Shown: in pieces, positions 1 to 8,159 of the stretch
How the letters are laid out: each line of letters begins with the position of its first letter
Numbering within the stretch: position 1 is the stretch's first letter
Source of the DNA: Pigmentiphaga sp. NML080357
GTDB taxonomy: Bacteria > Pseudomonadota > Gammaproteobacteria > Burkholderiales > Burkholderiaceae_B
Direction of reading: 5' to 3'
Length of the DNA stretch: 64,000 nucleotides
Assembly: GCF_002188465.1 (NCBI RefSeq)
Contig: NZ_NINW01000026.1
Coordinates: 62,001 to 126,000, forward strand
Translations under genes and position numbers: made by a program
The notes under the pieces: model-generated
The model's database searches: none
Told to the model about the DNA's origin: nothing
Seen by the model: the letters and a program-made list of their open reading frames with translations, nothing else

Positions 1-443
1 GCGCCTTGCCCGGCGAGCTCGAGGCCCAGCCGCTGGTTTCCGATCCCCTGGTGGCGGTGTTGCCGCGCGAGCATCGCCTGGCCTCGTCCGGCGGCGCGCT
101 CGGCGTGGCGGCACTGGCCGACGAGCCTTTCGTCTTCTTCACGCCGGGCGCCGGTACGGGCGTCTACAACCACGTCCTCAACCTTTGCCGGTCGGCCGGC
201 TACGCGCCTCGCATCGCGCAAGAGGCGCGCGAAGTCATGACCATCGCCGGCCTGGTCGCCGCCAGGCTGGGCGTGTCCATTCTTCCCGCATCGGTGCGCC
301 GGCTGGATGTGGCCGGCGTGGTGATCCGCGCGCTGCGCGAACCCGAAGCCGCGTCCAAACTTTGGCTGGCCTTCCGCCGGGAGGAGGCCTCCGCCACCGG
401 GGCCGCCTTCTGGCAACTGGCGCGGCAACCCGACGAAAGCTGA
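1..443 (+). CDS. LysR-type regulator, C-terminal part (5' end outside window)
   Basis: The open frame enters from the left edge and stops at 441-443, leaving about 146 residues. They look like the effector-binding (periplasmic-binding-fold) half of a LysR-type regulator: a 'DPLVAVLPREHRLA' stretch near the start, 'FVFFTPGAGTGVYN', and 'MTIAGLVAARLGVSILPASV', which is typical of the second lobe (GLGVALLP-like). The DNA-binding helix-turn-helix is not in the window, so the family call rests on the effector domain only. Its target genes cannot be told from here. The downstream fecR-like gene begins 89 bp later on the same strand. Confidence 0.8.
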   Translation, partial: ALPGELEAQPLVSDPLVAVLPREHRLASSGGALGVAALADEPFVFFTPGAGTGVYNHVLNLCRSAGYAPRIAQEAREVMTIAGLVAARLGVSILPASVRRLDVAGVVIRALREPEAASKLWLAFRREEASATGAAFWQLARQPDES

Positions 444-488
444 TCCGCTTGCCGCCAGCGTCCGCGGGCACCGATTTTTACCGCTCCT

Positions 489-494
489 TATAAT
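489..494 (+). promoter_or_regulatory. possible -10 element upstream of the FecR-domain gene
   Basis: A perfect TATAAT lies 39 bp upstream of the FecR-domain start codon. No convincing -35 hexamer is visible at the usual 16-18 bp spacing, so this is only a candidate. Confidence 0.3.
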
Positions 495-532
495 CGTCGA
501 TTGCCGCCCCGCCATTTCCCTTCATCGTTTCC

Positions 533-1108
533 ATGTCCGAGCCTCGCTTTCCGTCCCGTTCTCCCTCCAGGCCCGCGGCGGCCTGGCGCAAATGGCTGCT
601 CTGGCTCGGCCTGGCAGTCGCACTGGCCCTCGTGGGCACGCTGACCGTCAGCTGGATCATGCGCGACAGCTCGCCGCAACTCGTGGAACGGATCCGCACC
701 GCGGGCGAAGGGCGGAACCTGGCGCTGCCCGACGGCTCGCGCATCGATGCGGCGCCCGACACGGCCTTGTCCGTGGCGTACTATCCCCGGCGGCGGCACG
801 TGAATCTCGTGCAAGGCGAAGCGGCGTTTCTCGTGCGTTGGCAATATCGCGCGGCCTTTACCGTGCAGTCCGGCGTGAATGAGGTCGTCATCGACGGCAC
901 CCGTATCGCGGCCCCCGACATCGCCTTCAGCGTGGCGACGACTCCCGAGCAACTGCGGGTGACGGTAAAAGAAGGCCAGTTGAAGGTCCGCACTGTCACG
1001 GCAGGCCCGCGCGAGTTCGTCGAATTGCAGGCAGGCGACATCCTGACGGTGGACATGCGCGCCCGCACGCACAGCGTGACGCGCGTCGAAGGCGCCCCCG
1101 GGCGCTAG
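533..1108 (+). CDS. membrane-anchored FecR-domain protein (orphan)
   Basis: A 191-residue protein. Residues 1-20 are basic and Pro/Ser-rich, residues 21-43 form one transmembrane helix, and the rest is a periplasmic FecR domain ('LPDGSRIDAAPDTALSV' and 'VNLVQGEAAFLV' are the signature stretches). FecR proteins normally relay a TonB-receptor signal to an ECF sigma factor. Here the N-terminal anti-sigma segment (DUF4880-like) is missing, and no ECF sigma gene or TonB receptor is adjacent. It may be a stand-alone FecR-fold protein or a remnant of a larger system. It converges with the MFS gene, whose stop lies 6 bp beyond. Confidence 0.75.
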   Translation: MSEPRFPSRSPSRPAAAWRKWLLWLGLAVALALVGTLTVSWIMRDSSPQLVERIRTAGEGRNLALPDGSRIDAAPDTALSVAYYPRRRHVNLVQGEAAFLVRWQYRAAFTVQSGVNEVVIDGTRIAAPDIAFSVATTPEQLRVTVKEGQLKVRTVTAGPREFVELQAGDILTVDMRARTHSVTRVEGAPGR

Positions 1109-1114
1109 TGCGCT

Positions 1115-2545
1115 TCACCGCCTAGGCGGTTCCCGCATATCGGCCTCCAGCGGAGGCGCGATTTCTTCCAGCGGCTTGCGCTCGGCGTCCACGCCCAGGC
1201 GCAATGCGAACCACCCGGCTCCGGCCATCAATGCCGCCGCCACGGCATAGCCGGCCGCCACGGCGGCATGGCTGCCGGTACCGATCAATCCGCCGAACAG
1301 GGCAGGGCCCGCGAATCCTCCCAGGCCCGTGCCGACCGCATAGAACACCGCGATCGCGATGGCCCGCATTTCGAGCGGAAAGATTTCGCTGACCGTCAGG
1401 TAGGCCGAACTGGCAGCGGCCGATGCCAGGAAGAATACGGCCGACCAGCACCACGCCTGCGAGCGGGCATCCAGCCACCCCTGCATGAACGCCCAGCCGG
1501 TCAGGGCCAGCCCGAGGCCGGCCGACACGTAGGTGAACGCGATCATCCGACGGCGCCCGATGCGGTCGAACAGCGGTCCCAGCAGAAGGGGGCCGAGCAC
1601 GTTGGCGAGCGCGAACGGGAACACATAGAGGCCGACATGTCCCTCCGGTACGCCGTGGAATCGCGTCAGAACCAGCGAATACGTGAAGAATATGGCGTTG
1701 TAGAAAAACGCCTGCGACACCATTAACGCCAGGGCGACGGCGCTGCGGCGCCGATAGCGGTGCAGCAGGACGCGCGCGACTTGCGCCAGCGAGGGAGCCT
1801 GGCCGGCGGCGGGTATCTCGCCCGAGACAGGGGGCAGCTTGCCGTGGCGGCGCTCGACTTCGGCCTCGATGGCCAGCACGATGCGGCGGGCCTCATCGAT
1901 CCGGCCGTGCGCCACGAGCCAGCGAGGACTTTCGGGCACGTGCCGGCGCACCAGCAGGATCGCCACGGCCATCGCGCCGCCGGCAAGGAAGGCCGCGCGC
2001 CATCCCCATACGGGGCCGAACACGCGCGGGTCCAGCACCAAGAGGCTCAAGCCCGCGCCGAGCGCCGCACCCAGCCAGAAGCTGCCGTTGATGGCCAGGT
2101 TGACCCGGCCGCGCAGACGGGCGGGAATCAATTCGTCGATCGCGGAGTTGATGGCGGCATATTCGCCGCCTATGCCCAGGCCCGTCGCGAAGCGGCAGGC
2201 GGCGAAAAAGGCGAAGCCGGGCGCGAAGGCCGTGGCCAGGCTGCCGGCCATGTAGATGGCCAGGGTGATCAGGAACAGCCGCCGCCGTCCGAGCCGGTCG
2301 GTCATCCTGCCGAACCCCAGGGCGCCCAGCACGGCGCCGGCGATGTAGAGAGAACCGGACCAGCCGATCTGCGCGGCGCTCAGGGCCAGTGTGTCGCCCC
2401 GTTCCAGGACGCCGCCCACGCTGCCGACGAGCGTGACCTCCAGCCCATCCAGGATCCATGCGACGCCCAGCGCGACGGCCACGCGCGTGTGCCAGGGCGA
2501 CCAGGGCAGCCTGTCGAGGCGATTCGGCAGGTCGGTCTGCATCAT
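1115..2545 (-). CDS. MFS transporter (sugar-porter/metabolite:H+ symporter type)
   Basis: About 476 residues with the twelve hydrophobic segments of a major facilitator permease. The loop 2-3 signature GRMTDRLGRRR is at residues 79-89, and the PESPRWL motif at 204-210 marks the sugar-porter/aromatic-acid:H+ symporter branch. 'DRIGRRR' in the second half is the repeat of the loop motif. The frame is open to 2689, but the start at 2545 is chosen because a GGAG sits about 7 nt upstream and the first membrane segment follows directly. The substrate is unknown; neighbouring catabolic genes make an organic or aromatic acid plausible. Confidence 0.85.
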   Translation of the reverse strand: MMQTDLPNRLDRLPWSPWHTRVAVALGVAWILDGLEVTLVGSVGGVLERGDTLALSAAQIGWSGSLYIAGAVLGALGFGRMTDRLGRRRLFLITLAIYMAGSLATAFAPGFAFFAACRFATGLGIGGEYAAINSAIDELIPARLRGRVNLAINGSFWLGAALGAGLSLLVLDPRVFGPVWGWRAAFLAGGAMAVAILLVRRHVPESPRWLVAHGRIDEARRIVLAIEAEVERRHGKLPPVSGEIPAAGQAPSLAQVARVLLHRYRRRSAVALALMVSQAFFYNAIFFTYSLVLTRFHGVPEGHVGLYVFPFALANVLGPLLLGPLFDRIGRRRMIAFTYVSAGLGLALTGWAFMQGWLDARSQAWCWSAVFFLASAAASSAYLTVSEIFPLEMRAIAIAVFYAVGTGLGGFAGPALFGGLIGTGSHAAVAAGYAVAAALMAGAGWFALRLGVDAERKPLEEIAPPLEADMREPPRR

Positions 2546-2758
2546 GGCGGCTCCAGCCTTTCCATCGTCATCGCGTACGCTCCATGCCTCAGCAAGCGAC
2601 ATTCCTCGAGCGTCCGGAATCCTGACACCTTCCCATACAGCGCGACGCTCGACCGCCTGGAAGGCAAGGACGCCGACAACATCCTCCAAGGGTACACCGG
2701 CATCGTGCCGCGCCGGGCGCCGGATGGCGCGGCCGGCACTGTCCGGCTCCGGCGACCG

Positions 2759-3748
2759 CTACTCAGCGGCCTGGATGTTGTTCTGCTTGATGACCGCGGC
2801 CCACTTGGCGCGATCGGCCCGCACCCGCTCCAGCATGGCCCCCACGCCACCCTGGATGGGGGTGAGTCCGTTGGCTTGGTACCAACTGTGCACCTCGGGA
2901 TCATTGATGGCCTGATCCACCGCCGCACGCAGTTTGGCAACCACCCGCGGCGGGGTCCGGGCCGGCGCCCACAGCCCCCAGATGTTGCTCGCTTCGAAAT
3001 CTGGAAAACCCGATTCCGAAATGGTTGGCACATCGGGCATCAGCGGCACCCGCGTCAGCGCGCCCACTGCCAAAGGTTTGAGCCGTCCGCTGCTCGACAG
3101 CGTCAGCGCCTGGGGGATGCCGAACAGCATGACCTGGACTTCTCCGCTGATGAGGTTGGGCGTGGCGGGCCCGGTGCCTGTGTAGGGCACGTGCAGCAGA
3201 TCGATACCTGCGCGCATCTTCAACAATTCGATGAACAATTGATGGGTACTGCCGATGCCGGTGGATGCAAAGCGTACTTGCCCCGGTTTGGATTTGGCCA
3301 ATTCGACCAACTCGCGCAGATTGTTCGCCGGCAATCCGGGGTAGGCCATCAGCGCCAACTCCAGTTTCGCGGCCGGGCCGATAGCCTCGAAGTCCTTCTC
3401 CACATCGAATGGCAGCTTCGTGTAGAGCGATGGCGCGACCGAAAACTGGATGTCGCTTCCAATGATCAGCGTGTAGCCATCGGGCGACGCATGGGCGACT
3501 GCCGCCATTGCGATGTTGCCGCTGGCCCCGCCTCTGTTTTCCACGATCACAGGCGTACCCAGGGTCTGACTCATGGCGGGCGCCAGGCGTCGGGCAATCA
3601 GATCGCCACTGGTGCCAGGCGGATAGGGCACGACGATCTTGACGGGATTGTTGGGCCATGCGGGTTCGGCCGCGATGGCCGGGACGGTTGAACCCACCCA
3701 GCAGGCGGCCCAGGCAGCCGCGTGGACAAGCGTTTTGACGAGTTTCAT
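2759..3748 (-). CDS. Bug-family (TctC) periplasmic solute receptor
   Basis: 329 residues with a signal peptide of about 26 residues (cleavage after AIA). The mature protein has Bug hallmarks: 'VPYPPGTSGDLIARRLA', 'VENRGGASGNIAMAA' and 'SPDGYTLIIG'. Bug proteins capture carboxylated solutes in the periplasm for tripartite tricarboxylate transporters; as is common in Bordetella relatives, no tctA/tctB genes are beside it. It is divergent from the catabolic operon starting at 3962 and shares an AT-rich 213-bp promoter region with it, which suggests that it binds the operon's substrate (inference). Confidence 0.9.
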   Translation of the reverse strand: MKLVKTLVHAAAWAACWVGSTVPAIAAEPAWPNNPVKIVVPYPPGTSGDLIARRLAPAMSQTLGTPVIVENRGGASGNIAMAAVAHASPDGYTLIIGSDIQFSVAPSLYTKLPFDVEKDFEAIGPAAKLELALMAYPGLPANNLRELVELAKSKPGQVRFASTGIGSTHQLFIELLKMRAGIDLLHVPYTGTGPATPNLISGEVQVMLFGIPQALTLSSSGRLKPLAVGALTRVPLMPDVPTISESGFPDFEASNIWGLWAPARTPPRVVAKLRAAVDQAINDPEVHSWYQANGLTPIQGGVGAMLERVRADRAKWAAVIKQNNIQAAE

Positions 3749-3841
3749 GGGGTCTCCTCCAAGGCTATGGCTGCCTCGATTGATAGGAACGGACGCGGCT
3801 CAAGCCGCGAAGCGAGCGTATTCCGGCTGCGCATATAAGTC

Positions 3842-3856
3842 AATAATTGAATTATT
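3842..3856. promoter_or_regulatory. palindromic operator candidate in the divergent Bug/catabolic promoter
   Basis: AATAATT-G-AATTATT is a perfect 7-bp inverted repeat around one base, inside a markedly AT-rich patch (about 3834-3880) between divergent genes. The size and symmetry fit a MarR-type operator, and a marR gene closes the cluster at 11626. Binding is inferred. Confidence 0.45.
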
Positions 3857-3961
3857 CATAATTTTTACTATATTATTGGAAAACCGCGTGACCGGTGCGA
3901 CCGGGCCGACGCGGTCCAACGCTTGAACGGACGTGTGTGCCGTCGAATACAGGAGACGAAT

Positions 3962-4954
3962 ATGAATCGCGATGTGCCCATTACTTACGGGGGTGGCCTC
4001 TACGACCGCACGACAGCGCTCCATACGGGTGAGGTCAGGCCCGTGGGCATCGATCTTAGCTATCTGCCGCTGCCGATCGAGGACTTGTTCTGGCGCCAGG
4101 GGAAGTACCACGAGTTCGATGCCGCCGAGTACTCGTTCGGTGCCTATCTGGCTTCGGTGGAGGATCCGGCCTGGGCGTACACGGCGATTCCGGTCTTTCC
4201 GTCGCGGGTGTTCCGCCATAGCGCGATCTACGTACGAGCCGGCAGCGGCATCGATACGGCCGCTCGATTGGCGGGAACATCGGTGGGAACGCCCGAGTGG
4301 AGCCAGACCGGTTCTTTGTGGGCACGCGGCATACTCTCGGAATACTACGGTGTGGACCTGGCTAGCATACGTTGGCGTACAGGCGGCCTGCAACATGCCG
4401 GCCGGCAGGAGAAGTCGCGTGTGCAACCGCCCCAGGGCATAGCGGTACAGGCTCTCGAACCCGGTCAGACCTTGCAGCAGGCCCTGCTGGACGGGCAGAT
4501 CGACGCCCTCATCACCGCGCGGCCGCCGGCCGCGTTCATCGAGGGGCATCCCGGCATCCGCCGGCTGTTCCCCGACTACCGCCAGGAAGAAGGCCGCTAT
4601 TACGAATCCACCGGCATCTTCCCCATCATGCACGTGGTCATCGTGCGCAAATCGCTGCTGCAGGAATATCCGTGGCTGGCCAACAACCTGCGCGCCGCGT
4701 TCGAGGCCGCGCGCCGTCCGGCCGCCGGCCAACTGATCGACAGCGCGGTTTGCAGCACCAGCCTGATCTGGGAAGCGAGCTATGCGGAGGAAGAGCGCGC
4801 CCGCTTCGGCGATCCCTTCGTCTATGGCGTGGAAGAGAACCGGCCCACGCTGGAAGCGCTGTGCCGCTATGCGCACCAGCAGGGGTTCACCAGCAAGCCG
4901 CTCGCCCCGGAAGATCTGTTCTTCCCCACCACTTTGACCTCGGCCAAGGTCTAG
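3962..4954 (+). CDS. 4,5-dihydroxyphthalate decarboxylase-like protein (Pht5 family)
   Basis: 330 residues similar to the Pht5/OphC decarboxylase group, which has a periplasmic-binding-protein-like fold but is cytoplasmic (no signal peptide here). 'GGLYDRTTALHTGEVRPVGID' at the start and 'FDAAEYSFGAYLAS' are characteristic. Pht5 removes a carboxylate from 4,5-dihydroxyphthalate to give protocatechuate. The ATG at 3962 is preferred over an upstream in-frame start at 3923 because AGGAGA lies 7 nt before it. It is the first gene of a five-gene plus-strand operon; the exact substrate is not determined by the sequence. Confidence 0.8.
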   Translation: MNRDVPITYGGGLYDRTTALHTGEVRPVGIDLSYLPLPIEDLFWRQGKYHEFDAAEYSFGAYLASVEDPAWAYTAIPVFPSRVFRHSAIYVRAGSGIDTAARLAGTSVGTPEWSQTGSLWARGILSEYYGVDLASIRWRTGGLQHAGRQEKSRVQPPQGIAVQALEPGQTLQQALLDGQIDALITARPPAAFIEGHPGIRRLFPDYRQEEGRYYESTGIFPIMHVVIVRKSLLQEYPWLANNLRAAFEAARRPAAGQLIDSAVCSTSLIWEASYAEEERARFGDPFVYGVEENRPTLEALCRYAHQQGFTSKPLAPEDLFFPTTLTSAKV

Positions 4955-4978
4955 GTACCGCTTTCAGGAGACGTATCC

Positions 4979-6046
4979 ATGGCTGAGATACTTGGATTGG
5001 GACTTTCCCACTACCCGATGCTGTGCGTGCCCGACGCCAACATGGCCGACATACTGGCCTGGACGATGGAGGATCCCGACATTCCCGCGCACGAGAAGGA
5101 TCCGGCGAACTGGACCCCCGCCATGCGCGGCGAATGGTCGAACGACCGCGGCGCGGCCGCGGCGGCGGAGCACCGGCGGCACCTGGTGCGCAATTTCGAC
5201 CGGGCCCGCGCCGTGCTCGACGACTTCCAACCCGATGCCGTGCTGATCTGGGGCGACGATCAGTACGAGAACTTCAAGGAAGACCTGATTCCGCCGTGGA
5301 CGGTCTGCATCTATCCGGACCTCGAGGTGTTTCCATGGCGCCACGCCCACGAGTCGGCGGCGATGGAAGGGCGCAGGAACGTCTGGAACGAGGGCCCCGA
5401 CCAGCGTTTCATGCTGCGCGGCCGGCCCGATGTGGCCAAGCATCTAGCGACCGGGCTGCTGGAGGCGGGCATCGACGTCGCCTACGCCTACAAGCCGCTG
5501 CACCATGCGAGCGCCGGCCATGCGTTCGTCAACGCCGCGCTGTACCTGGACTACCACCGGCGCGGCTTCGATCACCCCGTGATCATGATGCCGCTCAATT
5601 GCTACGGCAGGCGGGTGGTCTCGGCGCGCGGCTTCCTGACGCGCTTCAGCCACGACGCGCCGCCGGATCCGCCTTCGCCGCCGCCGTGGCGCTTCATGCA
5701 GATGGGTGCTGCGGTCGCGCGGGTGCTCAGGGACAGTCCGCACCGCATTGCCCTGGTCGCCTCGTCGAGCTGGTCGCACGCCTTCCTGTGCGACAGGACC
5801 TGGCGGCTGAAACCCGACACGCCCGCCGATACGCGCTTGTACCGGGCGATGCTCGAACACGACTACGCCGCCTGGGAGAACACCAGCCTGGCGCAGATAG
5901 AAGCCAGCGGCCAGCACGAACTGCTGAACTGGTTCGCGCTGCTGGGCGCGATGCGCGAGTTGGACATGCAGGTGCAATGGGCGGAAATGATACGTACCGA
6001 CGTGTTCAATTCCAACAAGGTGTTCGTGCAGTACGGACCGGTTTGA
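4979..6046 (+). CDS. class III extradiol ring-cleavage dioxygenase, LigB-type catalytic subunit
   Basis: 355 residues of the LigB superfamily, non-haem Fe(II) enzymes that open catechol rings next to the hydroxyls. The conserved N-terminal histidine is H11 in 'LGLSHYP', and the family motif 'WGDDQYEN' is at 91-98. Further conserved stretches are 'HHASAGHAFVNAAL' and 'ALVASSSWSHAFL'. AGGAG precedes the start by 8 nt, and the gene lies 24 bp after the decarboxylase. No separate LigA-like small subunit is seen in the window, so this is either a single-chain member or depends on a subunit elsewhere. The ring substrate is probably the catechol produced by the neighbours (inference). Confidence 0.8.
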   Translation: MAEILGLGLSHYPMLCVPDANMADILAWTMEDPDIPAHEKDPANWTPAMRGEWSNDRGAAAAAEHRRHLVRNFDRARAVLDDFQPDAVLIWGDDQYENFKEDLIPPWTVCIYPDLEVFPWRHAHESAAMEGRRNVWNEGPDQRFMLRGRPDVAKHLATGLLEAGIDVAYAYKPLHHASAGHAFVNAALYLDYHRRGFDHPVIMMPLNCYGRRVVSARGFLTRFSHDAPPDPPSPPPWRFMQMGAAVARVLRDSPHRIALVASSSWSHAFLCDRTWRLKPDTPADTRLYRAMLEHDYAAWENTSLAQIEASGQHELLNWFALLGAMRELDMQVQWAEMIRTDVFNSNKVFVQYGPV

Positions 6047-6057
6047 CGGAGGCATCC

Positions 6058-6885
6058 ATGCACACGATTCAGGAACGGCATATCCGCCACGACGGCTACG
6101 TCACCAACTATCTGGAGACGGGCGACGGGCCGCCTCTGCTGCTCATCCACGGTTCGGGGCCCGGCGTATCGGCGCGCGCCAACTGGCAATCGACGCTCGC
6201 ATCGGAACTGGCGAACGACTTTCGCATCATCGCTCCCGATGTGGTCGGATTCGGCGCCACCACCGTTGCCGATAGCTTTTGCTACACCCACGAGGCGCGG
6301 GTCGACCATATGCTGCGGTTCATGAGCGCGCTCGACCTGGAGCGCTTCTCGATGGTGGGCAATTCGATGGGCGGGGCGGTCGCGCTGGGCCTGGCGGCCA
6401 AGGCGCCGCAGCGGATCCGGCGCATGGTGCTGATGGGACCGGTGGGGACGCGGTTTCCGATCACCGATACCCTGGACCGGGTATGGGGCTATCAAGCCAG
6501 CATCGATGAAATGCGCCAGTTGATGGACATGTTCGCATTCGACCGCGGCCTGGTCAGCGACGACCTGATCCGCCTGCGCTACGAGGCCAGCCTGGTGCCG
6601 GGCGTGCTGGAGCGCTACCACGCGGCGTTTGCCGCGCCGCGCCAGCGCCACGTCGATGCGATGGCGCTCACCGACGCGCAGTTGGCGCAGATCCACACGC
6701 CGACGCTGCTGATCCATGGCGCCCAGGACCGGATCATCCCGCTCGAAGCGACGAGCCTGCACATGGTGCGAACCATGCCCAACGCCGACCTGGTCGTGTT
6801 GGGACGATGCGGCCATTGGACCCAGATGGAACGCGGGCAGGCATTCCGCCAGCAGGTCTCGGCCTTTTTGCAATCGAATACCTGA
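6058..6885 (+). CDS. alpha/beta hydrolase, meta-cleavage-product (C-C bond) type
   Basis: 275 residues of alpha/beta-hydrolase fold. The oxyanion motif is HGSGPG (31-36), the nucleophile elbow GNSMGG gives Ser103, and the likely triad is completed by Asp224 and His253. HGSGPG plus GNSMGG is the pattern of BphD/MhpC-like hydrolases, which cut the C-C bond of meta-cleavage products. The frame is open far upstream, but the ATG at 6058 has GGAGG 7 nt before it and lies 11 bp after the dioxygenase stop, so this start is clear. A C-C hydrolase implies that the ring-opening product is a ketone rather than a simple aldehyde. Confidence 0.85.
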   Translation: MHTIQERHIRHDGYVTNYLETGDGPPLLLIHGSGPGVSARANWQSTLASELANDFRIIAPDVVGFGATTVADSFCYTHEARVDHMLRFMSALDLERFSMVGNSMGGAVALGLAAKAPQRIRRMVLMGPVGTRFPITDTLDRVWGYQASIDEMRQLMDMFAFDRGLVSDDLIRLRYEASLVPGVLERYHAAFAAPRQRHVDAMALTDAQLAQIHTPTLLIHGAQDRIIPLEATSLHMVRTMPNADLVVLGRCGHWTQMERGQAFRQQVSAFLQSNT

Positions 6886-6899
6886 CGAGGAGAATCGAC

Positions 6900-8156
6900 A
6901 TGTTGACGACGGAAGAGAACGAACGCCTGACCCGGGTCGGCCCGGGTACGCCCATGGGAAATCTGTTGCGCCGGTACTGGCTGCCGATCGCGGTCGCGGC
7001 CGACGTCGGCGCGCGTCCGGTGGCGCGGCGCCTGCTCGGCGAGGACCTGATCGTGTTCCGCACCGGGCAGGGCAAGGTGGGCATCGTGGACCGCCAGTGC
7101 AAGCACCGGCGCGCGGATCTACTGGTGGGCGTGTGCGAGGACGAAGGCATACGCTGCGGCTACCACGGCTGGATGTTCGCGGTCGACGGCCGCTGCGTGG
7201 AGCAGCCTGCCGAACCCCGCTTGAATTCGCGCGTGCAGATCAAGAGTTATCCGGCCCAGGAACTGGGCGGGTTGGTATGGGCCTACATGGGGCCGCAGCC
7301 GGCGCCGCTGCTGCCGCGCTTCGATCTGTTCGTCTGGGACGACGCGCTGCGCGACATCGGCGAATGCGTACTGGATTTCAACTGGCTGCAGGCCATGGAG
7401 AATTCGGTCGATCCGCATCATGTGGAATGGCTGCACGGCCGCTTCATGAACGTCCACAACGCGCTTGAGGCGAAGGGCGCCGAGCCGGTGCAGGTGCTGG
7501 CCAAACGCCATCTGAAGGTGGGTTTCGACCGCTTCGAGTACGGCATCATCAAGCGCCGCGTGCTGGAAGGGCAGTCCGAAGAGGACGAGGACTGGAAAGT
7601 GGGGCACCCGCTGGTCTTTCCGATCATCCTGCGGGTGGGGGGAGGCGGCATGGATCAATTCCAGATAAGAGTGCCGATCGATGACACCCACACCTGGCAC
7701 ATCTGGTACACCGCCTACCGGCCCGGCATCCCGTTCGCGCGCCAGGCCACGATTCCCAAGTACGAGGTGCCGCTGTTCGATGCCGCCGGCAATCGCAATG
7801 TGGATTTCGTCGATGGCCAGGACATCGCGGCCTGGGCCGGGCAGGGCACCATTGCCGACCGCAGCCAGGAAACCCTGGGCGCGTCGGACGTGGGTGTGGT
7901 GCTGCTGCGCCGCATGCTGCAAGAGCAGTTGGCGCGAGTCGAGCAGGGCCTCGATCCGCTGGGCACGGTGCGCGACGAATCCGCCAATGCGTGTATCACG
8001 CTGCCGATGGAGCAGAACAAGTACGGCTCGGGCGCACGCTTTCGCGACGAATTGTTCGCCCACCAGGCGGTGCGTTATTCGCCGATCCGGCACGAAGTGC
8101 AAGCCCTGTTCTCGCAAGCCGAGAGCAGCGCCGCGCCGCCGGCGGCCGAGGCCTGA
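6900..8156 (+). CDS. Rieske non-haem iron oxygenase, alpha subunit (phthalate 4,5-dioxygenase-like)
   Basis: 418 residues. The N-terminal Rieske [2Fe-2S] site is C67-K-H69 and C86-G-Y-H89. The mononuclear iron site is D171-P-H-H174-x4-H179 in 'ENSVDPHHVEWLH'. This architecture and length fit the phthalate 4,5-dioxygenase/Pht3 type, which oxidises an aromatic acid with electrons from a separate reductase. No ferredoxin or reductase gene occurs in the operon or anywhere in the window. The start at 6900 has GAGGAG 7 nt upstream; the gene follows the hydrolase by 14 bp and is followed by the dehydrogenase after 3 bp. Confidence 0.88.
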   Translation: MLTTEENERLTRVGPGTPMGNLLRRYWLPIAVAADVGARPVARRLLGEDLIVFRTGQGKVGIVDRQCKHRRADLLVGVCEDEGIRCGYHGWMFAVDGRCVEQPAEPRLNSRVQIKSYPAQELGGLVWAYMGPQPAPLLPRFDLFVWDDALRDIGECVLDFNWLQAMENSVDPHHVEWLHGRFMNVHNALEAKGAEPVQVLAKRHLKVGFDRFEYGIIKRRVLEGQSEEDEDWKVGHPLVFPIILRVGGGGMDQFQIRVPIDDTHTWHIWYTAYRPGIPFARQATIPKYEVPLFDAAGNRNVDFVDGQDIAAWAGQGTIADRSQETLGASDVGVVLLRRMLQEQLARVEQGLDPLGTVRDESANACITLPMEQNKYGSGARFRDELFAHQAVRYSPIRHEVQALFSQAESSAAPPAAEA

Positions 8157-8159
8157 GCC

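Noticed and set aside
1760-3691. 643-codon open frame on the plus strand
   Set aside because: It lies antisense to the MFS and Bug receptor genes, has no Shine-Dalgarno sequence and an improbable Gln/Arg/His-rich composition; long antisense frames are expected at this GC content.
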